Origin: Datisca glomerata
Lineage: Eukaryota; Streptophyta; Magnoliopsida; Cucurbitales; Datiscaceae
Reading direction: 5' to 3'
Length of the DNA: 64,000 bases
Assembly (NCBI GenBank): GCA_003255025.1
Contig: QANY01008723.1
Location: 1,302,001 to 1,366,000 of the forward strand
The position numbers and the translations under genes are program-made. Shown here one piece after another: positions 24,435 to 36,359 of the stretch. The first letter of the stretch is position 1. Each line of letters starts with the position of its first letter. The notes beneath the pieces are model-generated. The model saw only the letters and a program-made list of their open reading frames with translations, did no database searches and had not been told where the DNA came from.

Positions 24435-25125
24435 TCATGCATCAACACATCTTAAGAACATCATATCATGGTTTCTTTTATAAAGTATTTCACCATTCAA
24501 GAAGAAATCCATGGACAATCTTCTAATAGTGCGTTTGTCATTCTCAGAAGCTTTGGATGGATATTCCCTGTTCTTTATATACTGCTTGATGTCATAATAC
24601 AATGGTCTTGTGTTTGGCTCTTCTTCAATACTCATACAATGAGTAGGAAAATCTCGCTTCTCAATTTTTATGTGTTGCACTTCTTCCTTAAAGTCTGCGG
24701 TAAACATGGATGCTAGAGTTTTCAGTGCATCTGTAATTTGATTATTCTCTTTAGGTATATGGTCAAATGAGATCACTTCAAAAGTTTGGCTTAATTTATT
24801 TACATGTTTGTTGTATGGTACAAGCTTGGAGTCTCTAGCTTCCCATTCTCCGTTTAGTTATCGTATCACCAATAATGAATCTCCATACACTCAAAGCTTT
24901 TTTATCTTCATATCATAAGCTGCTTGAATTCCCATGGAACATGCCTTATATTCTACCACATTATTTGTGTAGTCAAAGCATAGTTTTGCCGTGAATGAGA
25001 AAAACTTTCCCTCAGGAGATATGATGATTGCCCCAATTCCATGTCCTACATCAATAAATGTGTCATCAAATAACATTGTCCACAATTCTGGCTCCAGATT
25101 CTCCTTCATATTTTAATATGAATGA
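24435..25125 (-). pseudogene. Second (archaeal-type) RNase H of the Tat/Ogre element
   Basis: The frame 25109-24891 reads LWTMLFDDTFIDVGHGIGAI, ISPEGKFFSFTAKLCFDYT and NNVVEYKACSMGIQAA. This matches the extra RNase H found after the usual RT-RNase H in Tat/Ogre pol. The first catalytic Asp (FDD) and the Glu of VEYKA are present. The part below (24776-24435, FDHIPKENNQITDALKTLAS) keeps the C-terminal NxxADAL-like motif but reads TDAL. Frameshifts and stops separate the pieces. Confidence 0.85.
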
Positions 25126-26660
25126 TATGTTCTCATCAGGAAAATTAAACTTCATAGGCTCATAATCTTGCACTGGATGATTTGCCAGATAATCAGCAAG
25201 TACACTTCCTTTTATTGACTTTGCCATTTAGCGATTCGCCCAGAAAGTGATGGTTTTTCAAAGATATACTTGATTGGATCCATCTTTGAAATTAACCAAG
25301 TGGTATGGTATAACATGTACTGTCTAATCTGATGAGCAACCCAGGCTAATGCACAACATGATTTCTCCAACCTTGAATAATTAGCCTCATAGTTTGTGAA
25401 CCTTTTGCTTAAATAGTATATTGCTTGTTCATTTTTTCCAGAGGTGTCATGTTGACCAAGTACGCAACCCATGGATTTGCCTGTTACTGTAAGATACAAA
25501 ATGAGTGGATGCCCTCGAGTTGGAGGAACAAGTATAGGCGGATTTTGTAAGTATTGTTTGATCTTCTCAAAAGCAATTTGACAATCATCATTCCATCCTT
25601 CTATATCACTTTTGCGGAGAAGTTTAAAGATAGGTTCATAAGTTGCAGTTAGCAATGAGATGAACCGGGCCATGTAATTTAATCTCCCCAAGAAATCTCT
25701 AACTTCCTTTTAAGCTTGAGGTGGTGGAATATCAATGATGGTTCGAACCTTGTCAGAGTCAACTTTTATTCCTTCATTTCTCAAGACAAAACTAAGTAGT
25801 TTCCCTCAAGATGCCACTAATGTACACTTTGTCAAGTTAAGATTTAACTGGAACTTTCTCAATCGTTCAAATAGTTTTCGCAGAGTGACTGTATGATCTT
25901 CCCCTTGATGAGATTTGGCAATCATATCATCAACGTACACTTTGATTTCTTTATGCATCATACCATGGAACAATGTTACCATTCCCCGCTGGTAAGTCGC
26001 CCCTACATTCTTTAGACCAAATGGAAAAACCTTATGACAAAATGTACCCCACAAAGTTATAAAAGTCATCTTTTCACGGTCTTCAGGAGCCATTTTGATT
26101 TGGTTATACCCCGAAAAATCATCCATGAAAGAGAAGGTTTAATGTCCTGCAGTGTTATCTACTAAGATATCGATATGGGGTTATGGGAAATTATCCTTAA
26201 GGCTTGCCCGATTTAAGTCTCAATAATCAACACACACCCTTACTTTCCCATTTTTCTTCAGCACTGGAACTATGTTAGCAACCCATTCAGGGTATTTTGC
26301 TACTTCTAAAAACCCCGCCTCTACTTGCTTTTTAACTTCTTCTTTGATCTGTACCAGCATGTCTGGTTTCATTTTCCGTAACTTTTGTCGCACTGGTTTA
26401 GTTTCGGACATAAGTGGTAAATGATGAACCACGATATCAGTGTCTAGACCTGGCATATCTTGGTAAGACCATGTAAAGATGTTGATATGCTTTTTGTGTA
26501 AGTCAATTATTTCTCGGCGGCTTTGGCTTGTTATAGAAGTGCCGATTTGGACTTCTTTCATCTCTCCCTCCACTCCCAAATTTATCACCTCCGTTAACTC
26601 TTGATATGGTTGAGTTATTTTTTCATCCCCTTCTACCATTCTTAACATTTCCGGAGATGG
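25126..26660 (-). pseudogene. Tat/Ogre reverse transcriptase and RNase H
   Basis: The RT starts with the conserved PVRQKLRKMKPD...VEAGFLEVAKYPEWVANIVP and KNGKVRVCVDY (26648-26220). It continues in the same frame through stop codons (DY*DL, FP*PH, GH*TF) into FSGYNQIKMAPEDREKMTFI and FGLKNVGATYQR, with the catalytic box VYVDDMIAKS (about 25943-25921). After two more stops comes RNase H, with LGRLNYMARFIS, the ILYLTVTGKSMGCVLGQHD block and a YYLSKRF...NYSRLEK block (25691-25212). The defects are mainly in-frame nonsense changes, several compatible with C-to-T transitions. This suggests decay by point mutation rather than large rearrangement. Confidence 0.92.
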
Positions 26661-27025
26661 TTCGAAATTATCCTCGTCACCTTCATCTAACTCTACGTTA
26701 ATAAAGGGATTGTCAAAGTAATTGCTTATACTCTTATTTTCAAAATCACCATTCTCGAACCTGAATCAGATTATTGGATGAAATGAAGGTGAGAAAAGAA
26801 AATAAACAATGCATGAGTATGAACAACATTTCAAAAATGGAAAAAGTAGACATAAAAGGAAGAACAAAAAGAACTGGAATTATATTTATCATTAGCAAAA
26901 GAAGACGAAACAAGATTTTAGATTTTCATTCAAAAAGATGACATGAAATAGACGAGAACATAGGCCCATAACAACGAAATTCCTAAGGCATTGGGTAGAA
27001 TCATTAAAATTTTGGCATGAACACA

Positions 27026-28160
27026 TTACTCTTGAAAATTCCCAAGAAGCACTGGTAGCTCGGTTACGTCCCAATTGTTAAGCTCGTGATCTGAATCGTA
27101 TCGAGAAATCAAGTACGCTGTACTTTCACTTGATGATTTTTCCAAGATTGCGGATATTGAAAGTTGGGCGATATCATCTTCAATGTCGTACTGCTCTACT
27201 ATAACCGGTTCTTCGAATGAAATTCCCCCACTTCTAAAGGATTCAGAAATATGGGGTATGATCGCCATTTACATATCAAATTCTCTATTTTCGAGCCTAG
27301 AAATCCTATTTTCTTTCTTTTGAGCTTCCACTCTCCTTCTATCAGCCTTGGGCAGTCTATATCCAAGCCCAAACCTTTGTTCATTCTTATCCCACTCGAT
27401 TAACTTATTTATGCCTTGATGCTTACCCCCGAGTCCTTTGCTTGGATTGTATCCCCCTTTTTATCATCAACTTTGCCATCAACTGAGATGCTTTTAATAG
27501 GCTTGATGTTGGAGCGAGTTTCCTACTAGTAACAAATGTGGTGTTTACAATCTCAAATGACCAAAATAAGCACTCCAATGCTTCTTCTTCCGCCTCAACA
27601 TATGGCATGGTAGCTGGCTTGGACACCAATAAATCTTCTTCCCCATATATACAAATGAGTTTATGATCCATTATGAATTTCAACTTATGATGTAATAAAG
27701 ACGGTACTGCCTTAGCAGAGTGAATACATGGTCAACCTAAAAGAAAATTGTATGCTGGATTTATGCCCATCACTTGGAAAATAATATTTAATAGGCATGG
27801 TCCAATCCGCATTTGTATCTCTATGTCTCCGACTACTTCTCTTCATTTATCGCCAAATGCTCTTACTATCATCATGCTTGGTCGTATATGTGTTACGTCC
27901 ACAGGGAGCTTTGCTAGTGTGGATCTTGGCATTACATTTAGAGATGAGCCGTTATCAATAAATACTTTTGCAACAACATAATTCCTACATTTCACGGATA
28001 TATGTAAAGCTCTAGTGTGCCCAGTACCATCAGCAGGGATTTCATCATCTGTGAAAGTGATAAAATTTGGTGTGGTAATATTTCCCACAATTCCACTCAA
28101 CTTCTCCACCGTAATGTCATGACAGACATATGCTTGATTCAAAACCTTCAATAATGCTTG
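27026..28160 (-). pseudogene. Tat/Ogre aspartic protease region
   Basis: The frame 28151-27843 contains GHTRALHISVKCRNYVVAKV and FIDNGSSLNVMP, followed by LAKLPVD and a SMMIVRAF motif. This is the retropepsin-like domain with the DNGSS active-site variant typical of the lineage (27964-27942). Downstream, 27683-27423 reads KFIMDHKLICIYGEEDLLV and PYVEAEEEALEC, the linker to RT. Stops and frame changes break the chain between 27740 and 26650. Confidence 0.88.
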
Positions 28161-28248
28161 GCGATGTGGTTCAGAATTCAGAAAGAGTGACTAGTAAAGA
28201 TATGTGAGTAAGTAAGCGATTAAGTTGTTCTATCACCTTATACTCACT

Positions 28249-30486
28249 TTACTTGATGAGCTTCAAAAATTCACATACTTCTTCTTCAGACACTGCTATT
28301 TCTTTCTCCATACCTCTTATTATATCCAGGTCTATCACTTGGCCGCCATGCATTTCTCCTTGGAATTCATGACCATTGTCTCTTTTTTTGGCTTTCCCTT
28401 TCCTTTTCCTTTCAAACTCATCGCTTTTATTCATTTTCAAAACTTCTAGGGTGTAGCATCTACCACTCCTCGTCATCTCACCTACTCCTGAAATATTAGT
28501 TATGGGGAGATCGAGGTCAGTGGATTTAGCGCTTGAGTTATGTCGGTATCGCTTGTAATGACCTCATATCCGTACGTCCATGGTACTGCTCTTAAATCCT
28601 TGTAAGCAAACGCACCCGGTATTTGAATGGTGATAGGCATTAGAGCATAAGACGTAGTGGTGTGAGTTGACTTTTTCTCTTAATGTATTGTGAGAGGTTT
28701 TGGGATATAGGAAGACACTTCAACATTAACTTCAGATGATTTTTTAATCATGAGGACTAAATAGTCATCTTCCTGGTATTCCCTTTCTCTTTTATGACTT
28801 ATTGTAAGTATCTTTGCATCCAACAACTTTTGCACTTCCATTTTAAAATCAGCACATTCCTCAATTGTATGCCCCGTCACATTCTTATGAAACAAATAAT
28901 CAAAGCATGCATATGCTTCCTAGAAATGCCTTCATCCTTTGAGTGTGTTGGCTAAATATAACCCTGTTCTAGAAAGAAGATGGAAAAGTATTTCCATTGA
29001 CGTGCTCACATCTTCCACGTCCCTCTTTCCATCTGAAAAATAATCCTCAATTGCATTTACGGTAGGATTCCCATGATTTGGTATAGGGTGGGAATTGATA
29101 TCTGGATTATCATTAGCCTTTTTGAAATTCAACCACCCAGCCTTGATCAATGCATGTACTCTACCTTTTACTGTCGTGCAATTCTCAGTCGAATGTCTCA
29201 CTACCCCAGCATGATAATCATAGCGAGCAGTCGGATCATACCACTTTGGTTATGGTGGCTGTAGTGGTTCACAAGGAATTGGCACCAATTGATTATTCCG
29301 TATCAATTGAGGTGAGAGTTCTGTATATGACATAGGGATTGAATCATATTAGATAAAACGTTGATTATTTCTATTTCCCCTCAGAAGCTTATTAGCCTGA
29401 CCAACATTTTGTTGGTGAGTCGGTGGTCTAAAACCAGGTCTCGGGTCTTTTGGAAATGATGATTGTTGAGAGTGATAATTATACGGAATTTGTGAGGTAT
29501 TTGTCACATATGATATCACAAACTTGGGGCCTTCACTATACTTTGGAAATCCTAGCCTTGGGTTTGCAGCTTATGATGGGTACCCAAAATTGATCGTCTG
29601 TACATCCTCTTCTTTTTGCTTCAACAACGGCCCTTTTTTTACGGATGATGCATCAGATATGACTTCCAAAATTCTTCCATTCTTTACCCCATATTCAATC
29701 ATTTTACCAATCACTATAATGTCAGAGAAGTTGTTTGAAGCGTTTCCAATCATCCTAATGTAGAATGGAGATATCAAGGTGTTGATAAATACTGTAGTCA
29801 TCTCCTTTTCTAACAAGGGGGTGTACTTGAGCAGCTAATTCCCTCCACCTTTGCACATATTCTTTAAAGCTTTCAGTAGACTTTTTCTCCATCCTTTGTA
29901 GATCTAGACGATTAGGAGCCATGTCTATGTTGTACTTGTATTGTCTTAAGAAAGCATCAGCTAAATCTTTCCACCTCTGAATATGTTGGTTATCCAATTG
30001 GATATGCCAGCGAGAAGCAGCCCCTGTTAAGCTATCTTGAAAGAAATCAATCAGCAGCTTATCATCATCATTTTCCCAAACAACCATCTTTCTACAGTAC
30101 ATAATAAGGTGACTTCTCGGGCATGTACTACCATCATATTTTTCAAACTCAGGTAGTTTGAATTTGTGTGCGATGGTAACATCTGGGACCAAACATAATT
30201 GAGTGGCATCAATGGTATCATATACAGCTGACCTTTCAATGGCGCACAATCTTTCCTCTAAAAAGTCCAGCTTATCTTTTGACAGCGGGTCTTCGCTTGA
30301 TTTAGTAACAAGCCTCCGCTCCTTTGGGTCAACAACATTGGGTATGATGATTGGCTCATTAGCGAGTTCGCCTTGTGGGGTGAAAGCTTGGTTGTGGCCA
30401 GGTGCCGTTGTTGATGGGTTGTACCCACTTTTCCCTGTCTGCATCATTTCTTGGACACTTGGAAATGGATAGTGTTGGATATTCAC
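28249..30486 (-). pseudogene. Tat/Ogre gag
   Basis: The longest open part is 30486-29755 (243 codons). It carries the gag core: HKFKLPEFEKYDGSTCPRSH, LIDFFQDSLTGAASRWHIQL, WKDLADAFLRQYKYNIDMAP and FKEYVQRWRELAAQVHPL. A frameshift near 29816 moves to LEKEMTTVFINTL. Two repeats of a cysteine- and histidine-containing segment follow (MRHSTENC... at 29201-28932 and GHTIEECADFKMEVQKLLDA at 28895-28680), as in related elements. MTRSGRCYTLEVL at 28476 marks the start of the linker before protease. Gag packages element RNA in a virus-like particle; this copy is broken. Confidence 0.9.
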
Positions 30487-31918
30487 TGGTGGTGAAGCAT
30501 GCTGAAATTGGTCAGTCTGATGACGTTGATAGGTTGGAGTGAACCCAGGAGGGTAAGGTGGAGTATCGTTTGACAGTTGATTTTATGATGATTGATCCCC
30601 TTGCGGATTTTCAAGACAAGCTTTTTCCTTACTCACGGCGAGGAGTTCCAGGACTCTTGCCATTTGCTCTTTCAGCTCTCTAATTTCTTCTTATCCTCTC
30701 GCGATTGTTCTCTTTCTTGATCATCCATGACCCTAATTTGAGCTCGCGTTCGATAAGGATGTCGAAGTTGACGGGCTATCTTTGAAATGTTTTCTTAAAA
30801 TAAAAATAAAACAATGAGATGTTAGATTTTGCTAATGAAGAAGAATAAATAATAATAACAATAATAATAATAATGAAAGTAAATTTATGCATGAGAAATG
30901 ATATTGCACAAAGTAAAAGTACAAAAGTACTCAATTTCATTCAATTAGTAGAGCCATCCACTACATTTGAGTATGTAGAAGTCAAACTACACTATTCCGC
31001 AATATGAGCTTATAAAAAATGACCAAAATGACCTAAATCTCTATTGATTTCTTCCAAGAACTTAGACAAGTTCTCCCCATTAGGATTGATGGGCAAAAGA
31101 CTTTTTTTCAAAAATGATGCTTGTTCTGCCAAATTACTCGCTCTCACAGCCACACCTTAAGCCATTCTATAGCCTGCCCTGATCGTTGTCAAATCAAGTC
31201 GTGCTCTTGTTGTAGTAATTGGTAATCATATCTCAGTGCGTCGATATTAGCATAATTATTTCTTGCCAATTTCTCTGCCACGTTCTAATACGGTCTAACT
31301 TGGTGCTCAAGGCTTGCAATGACTTTCAATAGTTCTTCACTATCATTTGGTGACTCAGTCTTCCTAACTTTTTGATTCTCTAAATCAACTTATAAATTAT
31401 CAGTGACTCGTCTTAGTGAGTCATGTTGTTTTTCTAGCTCAACGATGTGCGCCTTCTTCTTATCGACAACCCCCTTAACCTCTTCTAAAATCTCTTGTAC
31501 AAGCTTATTTTTCCTTTCTAGCTTCATGATTCAATCCTCTTTCACAAATTCTCGTTGTACTCTGCCATCCTTCTAATTTTATTGTTTAGGTTGCGAGTGT
31601 CGGTTCCCAACTCTAAGTTTTTTCGCTTCAGATATTCTTGATCCTTAACCTTGTTTCTCAAATCTCTGAGTTGTTTTTTCGCTTCGATCCTGTGCTTGCC
31701 AAAAAAATTCATGTTGACTGTTAGACATCTGTTTTCTTCCAAGAGAGCTAAATTCTTTTGAAGCTCCTCATATAACTCATCCCGCTCCCCGTTGTTAACA
31801 ATCTCCTAATAAGCTTCGGTAACTTGTGTGATTGTAAATCCTCAACTGGTAAGGCAATAGTTACTTTTCATCTGCTCCCAAGCTATGTTTCATACTCCTC
31901 TGTGCAATTTATGTGATT
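30487..31918 (-). pseudogene. Leader region with a coiled-coil ORF remnant
   Basis: Between gag and the 5' LTR the minus strand carries charged, heptad-like text, best seen at 31742-31542 (IEAKKQLRDLRNKVKDQEYL). This looks like the coiled-coil ORF upstream of gag in some Tat/Ogre elements. A TAA/AAT microsatellite lies at about 30841-30876. No primer-binding site is visible next to the 5' LTR because that LTR end is missing. Confidence 0.6.
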
Positions 31919-33784
31919 CTTCTCCTCACCTCGGTAGTTCGAGAAATTTGGTATCTCAAAAATTCTAAAGTCCGTCATCGGATTTTTTAGTGAAAACTAA
32001 TAAAGAAATTAACAAAATTAAATCAAATTATTATGGTTTTAGTTTACGAGTGTCAATTCTGATGATAAAAGAATGAAGTAATAATCACATACAACCATGA
32101 CATATGACAATAATACATAAATAAATAAGAAAAGATAATAACTATAAAGAAAAAGAAAGAATAATGGAAAGAAATATTAGAAATGATAAATATGTATGAT
32201 AAATTTAACAAAAGAATATGTAGAGTGAAAATAATGAAATAAGACGTGAAATAATTAAAACGATAGATAAAAATAAATTAAAACAAACTAATAATATCTA
32301 CTAAAAAAATAAAAAAATAAACAAACACAAAAAAAACAAAAAAACAAAAAATAAAATGCAGAGAAAAAAATATATTTTTTACAGAGGGTGAGGTCACCCT
32401 CTGTTAAACAGAGGGTGAGGTCACTCTCTGTCTTTTTTTTAATTTTTATTTTTTTCTTTAATCATATATATGTATATATAATTATTTAGTAAAATAAATT
32501 TTTTATGTGTAAAATAAATTAATATATGAAAAAATACTTAATTTCATATATTGAGCATGCTATTCTTTTACTACATAGTCTATTGATTATAATTTTTCAT
32601 TTCTTCACTCAATGCTAATCAAATAGCAAAAGAATGATCATAAATGGTAACTAATTTAAATAAGTGTCACTAAAAATAAATAAATAATTTTGTTTGAGAT
32701 ATAAATATACCATTTTTTTATTTTGGACTACTTAGTTCACTAATTACCATTTTTCCTTTATTCCTTCATTGCTAGAAATGATCATAGATGGTAACTAGTT
32801 TAAACAAGTGTCACTAAAAAAATCAATAAAACTTTCAAAATAAAATAATTTTTGTTTGGGATATAAATATACCATTTTTTATTTTGGACTACTTAGTTCA
32901 CTAATTACCATTTTTCCTTTCTTTCTTCATCGCTAGGAATGATCATGGATGGTAACTAGTTTAAACAAGTGTCACAAAAATGATGGTAAAAAATTAAAAA
33001 ATAAAAGAAGAGAAGACTTGTAATAACATAAAAAAAATCAAAATTTAAATATTTGCATAATCCTATATAGAGGCTCTCTATTTTATGCATTTTTATGTAT
33101 GATAAATTATCATAGGAGATCTTTTCATCAAATGTACATTTTCAACCCATTAAATGATTGATTCACATTGAGTTAATTTTACACCCTTCAAAATCTTTAT
33201 CCTCATTCTCATTGATTGAGTTGATGAAAAAAAAATCTCATTATCAAACTTGTAGAGAAATAAACAATACATGAAAATTAAACTTAAGATTAAGAGTAGG
33301 AGAAATATTGAAGAATGAGCAAACAAACTTATATATGGAAAATGAAACAAAGAAATATCAAATACATGAATACGAAGAAGAGATATGATTAATAAGAATG
33401 AACAATATATATTGTAAGTTAAAATGCAAGAGATTTGAACTACCTTAATAAAAAAAAGGAGAAGATGGAAGATGAATAGAAATGAAAACTCTCATTCTTT
33501 CTCTCTTTCACTATTTTCTCAAGACCTCTCTTTCTCTCTCTCTAAAATCCCTTCTCTTTCTCACTCTCCAAACCTCTTCCCCTTCAAGTGAAGACATCCC
33601 CTCTATTTATAAGCAAACTTAGACCTTCACTTTTTTAATTTTAGTCATTTTGTTCCTTGGATAAATCTTCTTATTTTTAGGCATTGGATTATTTTTCAAA
33701 TCATACACATAGTCTTAGACTAGAAAATGGACCAATTTTTTTTTTTTTTTAAAGTATTGGAGCAGACGAAATACGACATCTACA
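31919..33784 (-). repeat. 5' LTR of the Tat/Ogre element, truncated
   Basis: The LTR aligns to the 3' LTR from TCCTCACCTCGGTAGTTCG (31924; partner about 19807) to its outer start at 33784, where the minus strand reads TGTAGATGTCGTATTTC. It lacks about 400 bases corresponding to 19400-19800, including the primer-binding junction. It has only three of the four GATCAT...GGTAACTAG repeats (32636, 32780, 32941). A hairpin-forming motif CAGAGGGTGAGGTCAC is doubled (about 32381-32430), whereas the other LTR has one. Confidence 0.85.
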
Positions 33785-35467
33785 GCGCGTCTTGGTTGAA
33801 ATTTTTTCCTCTTTTGATAATCGGTGGTGTTTGTTTTTATTCCAATTGGTCGTGATATGTCGGTCGGTAACTTCTATTTTTTTGTTTCTTTATGTATAAA
33901 GTAGGCGGGGTTATTATTGACATTTAAATTCTCCATCATATGTTTTTATATTTGCTTAGTTTTCTGTTGTGAAGGTTGGTAAAAAAAATTGAGTTACTGT
34001 TATTTGCTTAGTTTATGATTATATGTTTATTTGTCTATGTTTCTAATGGTAGTTTAAAATATTTTTGAATGATGAGTTGAATTCTGATATTGATTTTTTT
34101 TATTTTGATATTAGTTGTTTTTATTTATTTTGATTTTGTAAGACAAATTCATATTATGTATTTGGTTATTAGTTCTTATTTATTCAATATGACACTACCA
34201 ACAAATGAATCATGTGTTGATGAGAAACAACAAGCCATCAAAACCATTCATCATCTGGTTGAAGAGCATTTGGAAAAAACTACCTTAACCATCCTTTCAT
34301 GGAACCTCGGGAAATCCTATGTTGGCGGAGTAACAAATTGAAAGATTGAGACTGCTTTCTCCTTATTGGAGCGTACTAACCAATAAAAAACTTGAGAGTA
34401 TAGATATAAATAAATAATGTATGTATAATATAAATAGAATAAAATTTAATACTTTTGTAGGTTGTATAATATATGTAAATATTATGAAATATATATTACT
34501 TTACATCTTCACGTAATTTGTTAGGAATTATGATGGTAATCTATCTTAAATCTATTATGTATGTGTTATTAATAGCGTCAGAACATATTATTACAATCAA
34601 ACACGTGCTTGCTAGCTCTTTTTTGTGAAGTTTTACCCTATTTGTAGATTTTTGTTATTGTACAATATACGTAAATATTATGAAATATATTAAGTAAGTT
34701 GTTAATAAAGTGTGTTTAATCCACTCTCTGCTTATGTCTAATTTACTTCATTTTATTATTGTCTTATATTTCTACCTTTTGACATAATGAAATTTATGTC
34801 TAATTGTTTTATGAAAAATTCACATCGTAATTAATTTTCAAATAAGAAAATGACATAAATACATACACGTGCATAAACAACACTCATTGCACCACCAAAC
34901 AACTCTCTCTCTCTCACTCTCTCTCAGCGTTATCTTTGCCTCTCCTCGTCTCTGCTCCATTAATCAGTATACCCAATTTCTTTCTTTTTCTACTTTAATT
35001 TTCAATTTCTCTTCATATTTTTTTTAACCTTTTGTGATAGATTTTTTATCATACAGAGAATAGAACAATGGAATTAAGCAAGAAGATGAGAGAGAGACAA
35101 TGAAGGTGAAGAAGGTGAACAATTTTATTATTGATCTGAAATGGGAATATTAGCGAAATTAAAAGAAGCTTTTCTTCCACAAAAAGTGGATAATAATTAC
35201 CAGAATTTCACGGCCAAGGCAACTTCTCCTTCTCTAATGGCTTTGATAGATCAACCGCCGCATCAATTTCTCACCATCACCACCATCAAGAACCACAACA
35301 ACACCATATAGTTCAACAAATCTGACTAAACAAACTTAGAATACATGGCTTCAACTCAACGCCGCCTCACTTAGCGGTTTAGACGAATAACGAGGAGAAA
35401 TAGAAGAACACAGCCCCCCTCCTTCCGCCCTTTCAACCACCACCTCCACTCCTCATTCCTTCATTTC
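33785..35467 (+). other. T-rich flank and gene-like fragments, not identified
   Basis: The first 550 bases resemble the T-rich DNA left of the gypsy insertion. An ORF ending at 34341 has an ordinary-looking, charged C-terminal half (DEKQQAIKTIHHLVEEHLEK) but I recognise no family. A CT-rich leader (34896-34930) precedes 35140-35460, where two frames give fragmentary coding-like text rich in His and Gln (HHHHHQEPQQHH). It could be a captured piece of a plant regulatory gene, but I cannot name it. A 35-base motif with GTAAATATTATGAAATATAT occurs at about 34476 and 34670. Confidence 0.35.
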
Positions 35468-36359
35468 AATGCCATGGCTGAACAAAATTTTAGGAGAAAA
35501 ATATATGAGTTAGTTTTTTCTTAGTTTTATACCAGTGCCCACTTGCTTGTGTTTTTGGTTGACGGTCGAGGAATAGTTAGGAAGACTATGAAATTTCAAT
35601 TTTGGATCGTCACGCTTCAAGAGTTATTTTTTTAATCCATTGTATATAGGTCATTTTTCGAATAATTCAAGATCTTGTATTTTCCACTGCGTCGATTCCT
35701 TCAATTGATTTCAGAACAAATGTTTTAAGTTATTCAAGAAATGACTTGCGAATATTATTGATGATTTTGATTGGTTTCAATATTCCATTGCATAACTATA
35801 TAGATTTTGTGTAATTTTATATTGGTTATGTAATTAGAAAATATATGAAGATAATGTTTTTTCCTTTAGGATTCGTATTTAAATTTCATAGATTCTTATA
35901 AAATTTCTTCGAGAAAATTAGGATTGTTCTGATGTAATTATTTGTATCGGGTGGAGATTAAAATTACGCGAAAAGGGAATTGAAAAACGGATGAAAACTC
36001 AATCAGCGTAGAATGTCACAGCATAGACATGCTTGGTATTTGGATTATAACTTTCAGATCCGATATTGGATTAATACGATTCAAAATCCTATAGAAATAT
36101 AACTCAAAGACCCATAGTTTTATGTTCACTAAAAAGACCAGATTCGGATGTTTTCCCTGTAAAATTTGAGGCTCAATATGACGTGTCAGGGAGTGACGGG
36201 AAATTTAAAAATATTACAAGTAAGCGAATTCACTACTGATAAATATATGACCAAGAGTCTTTTCTGAGACAGAATGACATAGAGGTTTATGACGTTAGTA
36301 TTGGAGTATATTACTTGAGTGGACAAGTGAAACTCTAGGTGAGGGATGACTATGGGTAT

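Larger units (their letters stand above)
19400..33784 (-). mobile_element. Ty3/gypsy retrotransposon, Tat/Ogre-type, degenerate
   Basis: A 14.4-kb minus-strand element runs from the 5' LTR (high coordinates) to the 3' LTR (low coordinates). The internal order is a coiled-coil leader ORF, gag, protease, RT, RNase H, a second RNase H, integrase, an untranslated region with tandem repeats, and a polypurine tract. The second RNase H after the RT-RNase H pair, the large size and the tandem repeats before the 3' LTR are hallmarks of the Tat/Ogre lineage. Multiple stops, an integrase active-site change and a truncated 5' LTR make it non-functional. It interrupts the T-rich region. I found no 5-bp target duplication, perhaps because an end has decayed. 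Confidence 0.88.

Noticed and set aside
35700..36240. Possible primer-binding site and gag for the plus-strand copia
   Set aside because: No tRNA-complementary sequence or gag motif could be recognised; the region may be remaining LTR sequence.
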